From: Bradyrhizobium sp. WD16
Lineage (GTDB): Bacteria; Pseudomonadota; Alphaproteobacteria; Rhizobiales; Xanthobacteraceae
Assembly: GCF_024181725.1 (NCBI RefSeq)
Contig: NZ_CP028908.1
Location: 2,779,501 to 2,843,500, forward strand
Direction of reading: 5' to 3'
DNA: 64,000 nucleotides
The notes below the pieces were generated by a model. The model was not told where the DNA came from and searched no databases. It saw only the letters and a list, made by a program, of their open reading frames with translations. The translations under genes were made by a program, and so were the position numbers. Shown here in pieces: positions 59,370-64,000 of this stretch. Each line of letters starts with the position of its first letter. Position 1 is the first letter of the stretch.

Positions 59370-60338
59370 GTGCCAATTTGCGACACCGTCCCCAGCCTGA
59401 AGGGTCCTTCGTTGCGCATCCACGCCGCTGCCATCCTCTATTTCGATGCGGTCCGTCGCGCCGGCTCGATCCGCGAGGCGGCGCGCCGTCTCAACGTCGC
59501 CTCCTCGGCGGTGAATCGGCAGATCCTCAAGCTCGAGGCGGAGGTCGGCACGCCGCTGTTCGAGCGCTTGGCCAGTGGCATCAGGCTGACCTCCGCCGGC
59601 GAGGCCCTGGCGCGCCACGTCCTGGTGGTGCTGCAGGATCTGGAGCGGGCCCGCTCCGACATCGAGGGACTCAAGGGAGCACGCATCGGCCACGTCTCGG
59701 TGGCCGCGGTGGAAGGCGTCTGCGGCGCGCTGCTGCCGGCGGTGATCGGACGGCTGCGGGAGCGCACCCCGCGGGTGACGATCAGTGCCGATCCGATGGG
59801 CTCCTTCGCGATCCCCAAGGCGATCGCCGAGGGGGATGCAGATGTCGGCATCGCCTTCTCGCTGCCGCGCCAGAGCGAGTTGCGCCAGGTCGCCGTGGCG
59901 CGTTTTCGCCTCGGCGCCGTGGTCGCGCCAGACCATCCGCTCGCCGGTCGCGACAAGGTCGGCCTTTCGGCCTGCTTCGACTACCCCGTCATCATGCCGA
60001 GCGGAGATCTCTCGATCGCCCAATTGCTGGCGCCGGCCATGGCGCGGCTGTCGCGCCACGTGCAACCGGCGGTCCGCTCCTCGTCGATCGAACTGATGCG
60101 CGAACTTGCCGAGCGCGGCATCGGCCTCGCCTTCCAGACCCGGGTCGGTCTCGAGCGGCTGATCGACGAGAAACGACTGGTCCATGTCCCGCTCGACGCC
60201 GGCGGGCCGATCTGGTGCGATCTGGGCATCTACGTCCGCGCTGGCCGGGCACTGCCGTCGACCCTCGACCTGCTGCTGCAATTGCTCGGCGAGGAGCTGC
60301 GCAACCGCGAGGCGGCGGAGCGCGCCGCCGGCGCTTGA
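59370..60338 (+). CDS. LysR-family transcriptional regulator
   Basis: The 322-residue LysR protein has its helix-turn-helix at about residues 20-75 (FDAVRRAGSIREAARRLNVASSAVNRQI, LEAEVGTPLFERL) and a periplasmic-binding-like effector domain (IGHVSVAAVEGV, GDADVGIAFSLP, VVAPDHPLAGRD). A GTG at 59370 is used; a TTG at 59412 (LRIHAAAI) is a plausible later start. It lies upstream of, and is co-directional with, an oxygenase-hydrolase-transport set it may control (inference). Confidence 0.88.
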   Translation: MPICDTVPSLKGPSLRIHAAAILYFDAVRRAGSIREAARRLNVASSAVNRQILKLEAEVGTPLFERLASGIRLTSAGEALARHVLVVLQDLERARSDIEGLKGARIGHVSVAAVEGVCGALLPAVIGRLRERTPRVTISADPMGSFAIPKAIAEGDADVGIAFSLPRQSELRQVAVARFRLGAVVAPDHPLAGRDKVGLSACFDYPVIMPSGDLSIAQLLAPAMARLSRHVQPAVRSSSIELMRELAERGIGLAFQTRVGLERLIDEKRLVHVPLDAGGPIWCDLGIYVRAGRALPSTLDLLLQLLGEELRNREAAERAAGA

Positions 60339-60507
60339 TCTCTGGAAGTCTTTCAGAATCAATGGTTTGAATGGCACTTGGCGTTGCGCAAGGCGTTATG
60401 ATCGCCGATGCGATGCCGTTTCAGCATCGGGCTGCACGATATTCTCTGCTTTTTAGTTCATCGGACGGCCAGCTAGCTTGTTTTTGCACCGCAAGATGGA
60501 GAGGACG

Positions 60508-61491
60508 ATGCGCGCTGCCTATGAGGCCAGCCATGTGGCAACGACCAGCCTGCCGCTGATCGATATCGCCGGCCTGTCGTCGTCCGATCCGGCCCGGCGG
60601 CGCGCGGTGGGCGCCGCCCTGCGCGAGGCCTGTCTCGACAAGGGCTTTCTCTACGTCACCGGTCACGGCATTCCCGCCGGGCTGATTGACGCGGTGTTCG
60701 CCGAGGCGCGGCAGTTCTTCGCCCTGCCACAGGCGGTAAAAGCCGCCGTCGACAAGTCGCGTTCGCTCTGCAATCGCGGTTACGAGCCATTGAAGGCCCA
60801 GACCCTGGAAGCGGGCGCGCCGCCCGACCTGAAGGAGAGCTTCTATATCGGCGCCGACCTGCCGCTCGATGATCCCCGCGTCGCCGCCCGCCGCTTCAAC
60901 CGCGGGCCCAACCTCTGGCCGGCGGACATGCCCACCTTCGCTCCGGTGATGCGGGCCTATTTCGTCGCCATGCTCGATCTCGGCGAGCGCCTGATGCGTG
61001 GCCTCGCGCTGTCGCTCGATCTGCCGGAGGACTATTTCGGCGCGTTCAGTCGCGATCCGCTGGCGACCCTGCGCCTGCTGCACTACCCGCCGCAGCCGGG
61101 CAATCCGGCGCCGGGCGAGAAAGGCTGCGGTGCCCACACCGATTTCGGCGGCCTGACGCTGTTGATGCAGGACGATGTCGGCGGCCTGCAGGTCCATGAT
61201 GGCGCCAGCGGCAAGTGGCTTCACGCCACGCCGGTGCGTGGGGCCTATGTCGTCAATCTCGGCGACATGATCGCCCGTTGGACCAATGACCGCTATCGCT
61301 CGACGCTGCATCGCGTCGTCAATGAATCCGGCCGCGAGCGCTATTCGATTCCCTTCTTCTATGTCGGCAATCCGGACCATCAGGTCGTCTGCCTGCCGAA
61401 CTGTCTCGCTCCCGGCGAGACGCCGCGCTACGCGCCGGTGACGGTCGAAGGCCATCTTCAGGAGATGTATCGCCGGACCTACGCCGCATGA
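60508..61491 (+). CDS. 2-oxoglutarate/Fe(II)-dependent oxygenase (IPNS-like family)
   Basis: This 327-residue member of the isopenicillin N synthase-like dioxygenase family has DIAGLSSSD... GFLYVTGHGIP in its N-terminal DIOX_N domain. The iron ligands are His and Asp in GAHTDFGGLTLL and the distal His in STLHRVV, and RYSIPFF holds the 2-oxoglutarate-binding Arg/Ser. GGAGAGG precedes the ATG at 60508; the next gene's ATG overlaps its TGA. Its substrate is unknown; the neighbours suggest catabolism of a transported compound. Confidence 0.88.
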   Translation: MRAAYEASHVATTSLPLIDIAGLSSSDPARRRAVGAALREACLDKGFLYVTGHGIPAGLIDAVFAEARQFFALPQAVKAAVDKSRSLCNRGYEPLKAQTLEAGAPPDLKESFYIGADLPLDDPRVAARRFNRGPNLWPADMPTFAPVMRAYFVAMLDLGERLMRGLALSLDLPEDYFGAFSRDPLATLRLLHYPPQPGNPAPGEKGCGAHTDFGGLTLLMQDDVGGLQVHDGASGKWLHATPVRGAYVVNLGDMIARWTNDRYRSTLHRVVNESGRERYSIPFFYVGNPDHQVVCLPNCLAPGETPRYAPVTVEGHLQEMYRRTYAA

Positions 61492-62324
61492 ACGCGGCGG
61501 ATCCTGTCGTCCTGATCCACGGCGCCTGGCAGGGCAGCTGGGTGTGGAGGAGGATGCTGCCGCTGTTCGCACGCGCGGGCCTTTCGGCCGTTGCCGTCGA
61601 TCTGCCCGGCAACGGCAGCGACGCGACGCCGCCCCAGGACGTCTGCCTCGGGGGGTATCTCTCGTATCTTGAAGGCGTGCTCGTGCGTCTCGGGCGGCCG
61701 GCTAGTCTCGTCGCGCATTCCGGCGGCGGTGTCGTCGCCTCTGCCCTGGCGGAGCGCTGCGCCGATCGGGTCACGCGCATCGCTTATGTGGCGGGCATGA
61801 TGCTGCCGAGCGGCATGGGCTTCGCCGATCTGATCGCGGAGCTGTGCGCCGAACATTCCGAGGCCGCCGGGATCGGGCCCCATCTTGTCTGGTCGGCCGA
61901 CCATGTCATGAGCAGCGTGCCGGCGGCAGCGGCATTGGCCTATTTCTTTCACGACTGCGCCGACACTGACGCCCGCGATGCTGCGGCGAGGCTCACGCCG
62001 CAGCCCGAGGGTGGTCGTGCGCTCTGCGCCACGCTGACGCCGCAGCGTTTCGGCCGCATGCCGCGCCTCTATGTGGAAGCGGCAGCGGATCGTTCGGTAG
62101 TGCTGCCCTGCCAGCGCCGGATGCAGGATCTGGTGCCGGGCGCGCAGGTCGTCACGCTACCCACCGGCCATGCCCCCCATCTTGCGGCGCCGGCGCTGCT
62201 CGCCGAGGCGCTGATCCCGTTCCTTGCCGGCACCGACGATGGCACGCCGCTTGCTCGTTCCGATGGGCACGCGGGCGGCGCTGCGCCTCACGGCCGTTCA
62301 CTTCAAGCCGATGAACGACAATGA
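61488..62324 (+). CDS. Alpha/beta hydrolase
   Basis: This 278-residue alpha/beta hydrolase shows the oxyanion motif VVLIHGAWQGSWVW, the nucleophile elbow AHSGGGVV and the catalytic His in PTGHAPHL. The HGAW signature recalls esterases of the methylesterase/hydroxynitrile lyase-like group. Its ATG overlaps the oxygenase stop (ATGA), so they are translated together. The C-terminal ~35 residues are low complexity. The substrate is unknown. Confidence 0.85.
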   Translation: MNAADPVVLIHGAWQGSWVWRRMLPLFARAGLSAVAVDLPGNGSDATPPQDVCLGGYLSYLEGVLVRLGRPASLVAHSGGGVVASALAERCADRVTRIAYVAGMMLPSGMGFADLIAELCAEHSEAAGIGPHLVWSADHVMSSVPAAAALAYFFHDCADTDARDAAARLTPQPEGGRALCATLTPQRFGRMPRLYVEAAADRSVVLPCQRRMQDLVPGAQVVTLPTGHAPHLAAPALLAEALIPFLAGTDDGTPLARSDGHAGGAAPHGRSLQADERQ

Positions 62325-62355
62325 CCTTGCAACCGTCCACAGGAGACCGTCCCCG

Positions 62356-63354
62356 ATGAAACGCCTTGTCAAATCCTGCGCCGCGCTGGCCGTCTCGCTC
62401 ACGCTCGCCCAATTCACTTCTGTTTCCGCGCGGGCTGCCGAGCACGTGACCTTCATGCTCGACTGGCTGCCGGCGGGCGACAAGGCGGCGATCTACCTCG
62501 GCGTTGAAAAGGGACTGTTCGCCGCCGAGGGCATCGACGTCAGCATCCGTTCGGGCCGCGGCTCGAGCGACGTCGTCACCAAGCTCGCCACCGGGGTCGC
62601 CGATTTCGGCACCGGCGGGCTCGCCGCGCTGCTGCAGGCCAAGGCCGCGGATGCCGTTCCGGTCAAGGCGGTGATGTCGCTCTACACGCTGCAGCCGGAC
62701 GCCATCTTCACCACCACGGATGCGGGTATCGACAGCCTCAAGGACCTGGTCGGCAAGACCGTCGCGACCGCCACTTTCTCCTCGTCCAACGTGTCGTGGC
62801 CGCTGGTGCTCAAGGCCAACGGCGTCAACCCGGATTCGATCAAGCTGCTCAAGGTCGATCCCGGCGCACTGGCGCCGATGCTGGCCTCCGGTCAGGTCGC
62901 CGCGACCATCAACTGGGTGACGGTGGCGCCGGCCTTTGCCGGTCCGCTCAAGGAGGTCAACAAGAGCTTCAAGGCGCTGGCCTGGTCGAATTACGGCTTC
63001 GACGGCTACGGCCTGTCGGTGTTCGCCTCCGACAGGATGCTTGCCGAGCGGCCCGAAACCGCGCGCAAGTTCCTCAAGGCCTATGCCAGGGCGACGCAGA
63101 TGGCGAACGACGATCCGATGGCCGCAGCCAAGGCGCTCAAGGCGGTGGTGCCGGAGGTCGATGTGAATACCGCGGCGGAGCAGTGGAAGGCCTCGATCCC
63201 GCTGATGGTCAACGACATCGCCAAGAAGGACGGTCCCGGCGCCTTCGAGCCGAAGCTGCTCGCCACCACCTGGAAGTGGGTGGCGGAAGCGCAGAACTTG
63301 CCGATCGAGAAGCTCGATCCCGAGACCGCGGTCAGCCGCGACTTTCTCAAGTGA
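62356..63354 (+). CDS. ABC transporter substrate-binding protein (NMT1/SsuA-like)
   Basis: This 332-residue periplasmic binding protein of the NMT1/THI5/SsuA type has a signal peptide (SCAALAVSLTLAQFTSVSARA) and mature start AEHVTFMLDWLPAGDKAAIYLGVEKGLFAAEGIDV. The GTGGLAALLQ, GKTVATATFSSSNVSWPLVL and FDGYGLSVFASD segments are typical. Such proteins bind thiamine precursors, sulfonates or aromatic nitrogen compounds; the ligand here is unknown. AGGAG lies upstream of the ATG at 62356. The ATPase gene follows directly. Confidence 0.9.
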   Translation: MKRLVKSCAALAVSLTLAQFTSVSARAAEHVTFMLDWLPAGDKAAIYLGVEKGLFAAEGIDVSIRSGRGSSDVVTKLATGVADFGTGGLAALLQAKAADAVPVKAVMSLYTLQPDAIFTTTDAGIDSLKDLVGKTVATATFSSSNVSWPLVLKANGVNPDSIKLLKVDPGALAPMLASGQVAATINWVTVAPAFAGPLKEVNKSFKALAWSNYGFDGYGLSVFASDRMLAERPETARKFLKAYARATQMANDDPMAAAKALKAVVPEVDVNTAAEQWKASIPLMVNDIAKKDGPGAFEPKLLATTWKWVAEAQNLPIEKLDPETAVSRDFLK

Positions 63355-63364
63355 GGGGGCGGAC

Positions 63365-64000
63365 GTGAGTGCGACCACGGTGCATGCGATGATGGCGCCG
63401 CCGCCGGCCGTGATCCGCTTCGTCGATGTCGGCCAGCGCTTCGCCGGCGCCGACGGCAAGCCCGTCGTCGCCCTCGACGGCCTCTCCTTCGACATCGCAC
63501 GGCATGAGTTCGTCGCCGTGCTGGGGCCCTCCGGCTGCGGCAAGTCGACCTTGCTGCGGCTGATCTCCGGCCTGATCCACCCGACCTCCGGCCGGGTGGA
63601 GATCTACGGCCGTCCGGTCACCGAGCCGCGGGACGAAATCGGCATCATTTTCCAGAAGCCGACGCTGCTGCCGTGGTTCGACGTGCTCGGCAACGTCACC
63701 TTCCCGATGCGCCACAAATACGGTCGCGTCACCGAGGCCGAGCGCCGCCGCGCCCGCGAACTGCTCGATCTCGTCGGCCTCGCCGACTTCGCCGCGCGGC
63801 GGCCGGACGAGCTGTCCGGCGGCATGCAGCAGCGGGTGGCGATCGCCCGGGCGCTGCTGCTCGACCCGGACATTCTCCTGATGGACGAGCCGTTCTCGGC
63901 CCTCGATGCGCTGACCCGCGACGAGATGAGCTTCGAGTTGCTGCGCATCTGGCGCGAGCGGCCGAAGACCGTGCTGTTCATCACCCATTCCATTCCCGAA
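63365..64000 (+). CDS. ABC transporter ATP-binding protein (3' end beyond window)
   Basis: The partial gene starts GTG at 63365, 10 bp after the binding-protein stop, and is open to the window end. Visible ATPase motifs are Walker A GPSGCGKST, Q-loop IIFQKPTLLPW, signature LSGGMQQR, Walker B ILLMDEPFSALD and the H-loop in FITHSIPE. It is the SsuB/TauB-type nitrate/sulfonate/taurine importer ATPase class. The permease is presumably just outside the window. Confidence 0.93.
   Translation, partial: MSATTVHAMMAPPPAVIRFVDVGQRFAGADGKPVVALDGLSFDIARHEFVAVLGPSGCGKSTLLRLISGLIHPTSGRVEIYGRPVTEPRDEIGIIFQKPTLLPWFDVLGNVTFPMRHKYGRVTEAERRRARELLDLVGLADFAARRPDELSGGMQQRVAIARALLLDPDILLMDEPFSALDALTRDEMSFELLRIWRERPKTVLFITHSIPE

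Noticed and set aside
1-64000. tRNA, rRNA or CRISPR array
   Set aside because: No cloverleaf, rRNA stretch or regularly spaced short direct repeats with unique spacers were seen; the CTAG elements are palindromic, few and irregularly placed.

Overview
The window is 64 kb of high-GC, densely coded bacterial chromosome. Gene content and order point to an alphaproteobacterium of the Bradyrhizobium/Rhodopseudomonas group (Hyphomicrobiales, Nitrobacteraceae). Pointers include a RibH2-type lumazine synthase, DUF4170 and DUF2093 proteins, the run pmbA-cysQ-DUF4170-acyltransferase-waaA-lpxK, a PetP/PetR-like MarR-OmpR pair, a TipF-like degenerate EAL protein and two perfect CtrA-type TTAA-N7-TTAA sites. 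Most genes are core housekeeping genes. I see no tRNA, rRNA, CRISPR array, prophage or intact insertion sequence.

Layout. 1-363: a tract of palindromic repeats. 363-5933 (+): pmbA, cysQ, DUF4170, acyltransferase, waaA, lpxK (lipid A/Kdo synthesis). 6105-8070 (-): DUF2093 and xseA. 8241-10483 (+): purD and a fluoroacetate-dehalogenase-type hydrolase. 10496-11573 (-): a membrane protein and tadA. 11689-15660 (+): an rRNA pseudouridine synthase with a giant repetitive N-terminus, rsmD and a lipoprotein. 15752-28936 (-): a long co-directional run, in transcription order ribF, a small leader-like ORF, ileS, lspA, a periplasmic protein, two M16 peptidase subunits, arfB, a Nudix hydrolase, mutL and a codA-like amidohydrolase. 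29222-34748: orphan cheY, serine hydrolase, HAD phosphatase, TipF-like protein and a class III aminotransferase. 35077-37201 (+): hisS, a tautomerase and a FlK-like thioesterase. 37224-42338: small secreted proteins, RNase T2, rlmJ, a cold-shock protein and an outer-membrane barrel protein. 42338-48574 (+): uvrC, pgsA, moaD, moaE, prmB and a MATE exporter. 48669-52581: ilvE divergent from a MarR/OmpR/histidine-kinase set. 52833-54687 (-): proC, a GNAT acetyltransferase and a YbjN protein. 55074-57259 (+): ribH2, an autotransporter remnant and an AraC regulator. 57457-59244 (-): prs and a lipoprotein. 59370-64000 (+): a LysR regulator followed by a 2OG-Fe(II) oxygenase, an alpha/beta hydrolase and an ABC importer that runs off the window.

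The most unusual signal is a family of double-hairpin elements bounded by CTAG. Two copies are exactly 167 bp (84-250 and, inverted, 57294-57460). A diverged 168-bp copy lies at 24392-24559. Each has two long hairpins joined by a 13-14 nt AT-rich spacer between CTAG motifs. For both genes that abut a copy, ileS and prs, the TAG stop codon is part of the element's terminal CTAG. Between the two near-identical copies the paired arms barely differ while the loops differ at about a fifth of positions. This suggests a mobile or RNA-level 3'-end element under structural constraint.

Other points of interest are a 22-codon ORF between ribF and ileS, three near-perfect 144-bp tandem repeats in the pseudouridine synthase gene, homologues of both a fluoroacetate dehalogenase and a fluoroacetyl-CoA thioesterase, a CodA-like enzyme with a changed active-site motif, and two gene remnants (DUF3617 and an autotransporter). 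All calls come from reading the sequence; no database search was run.
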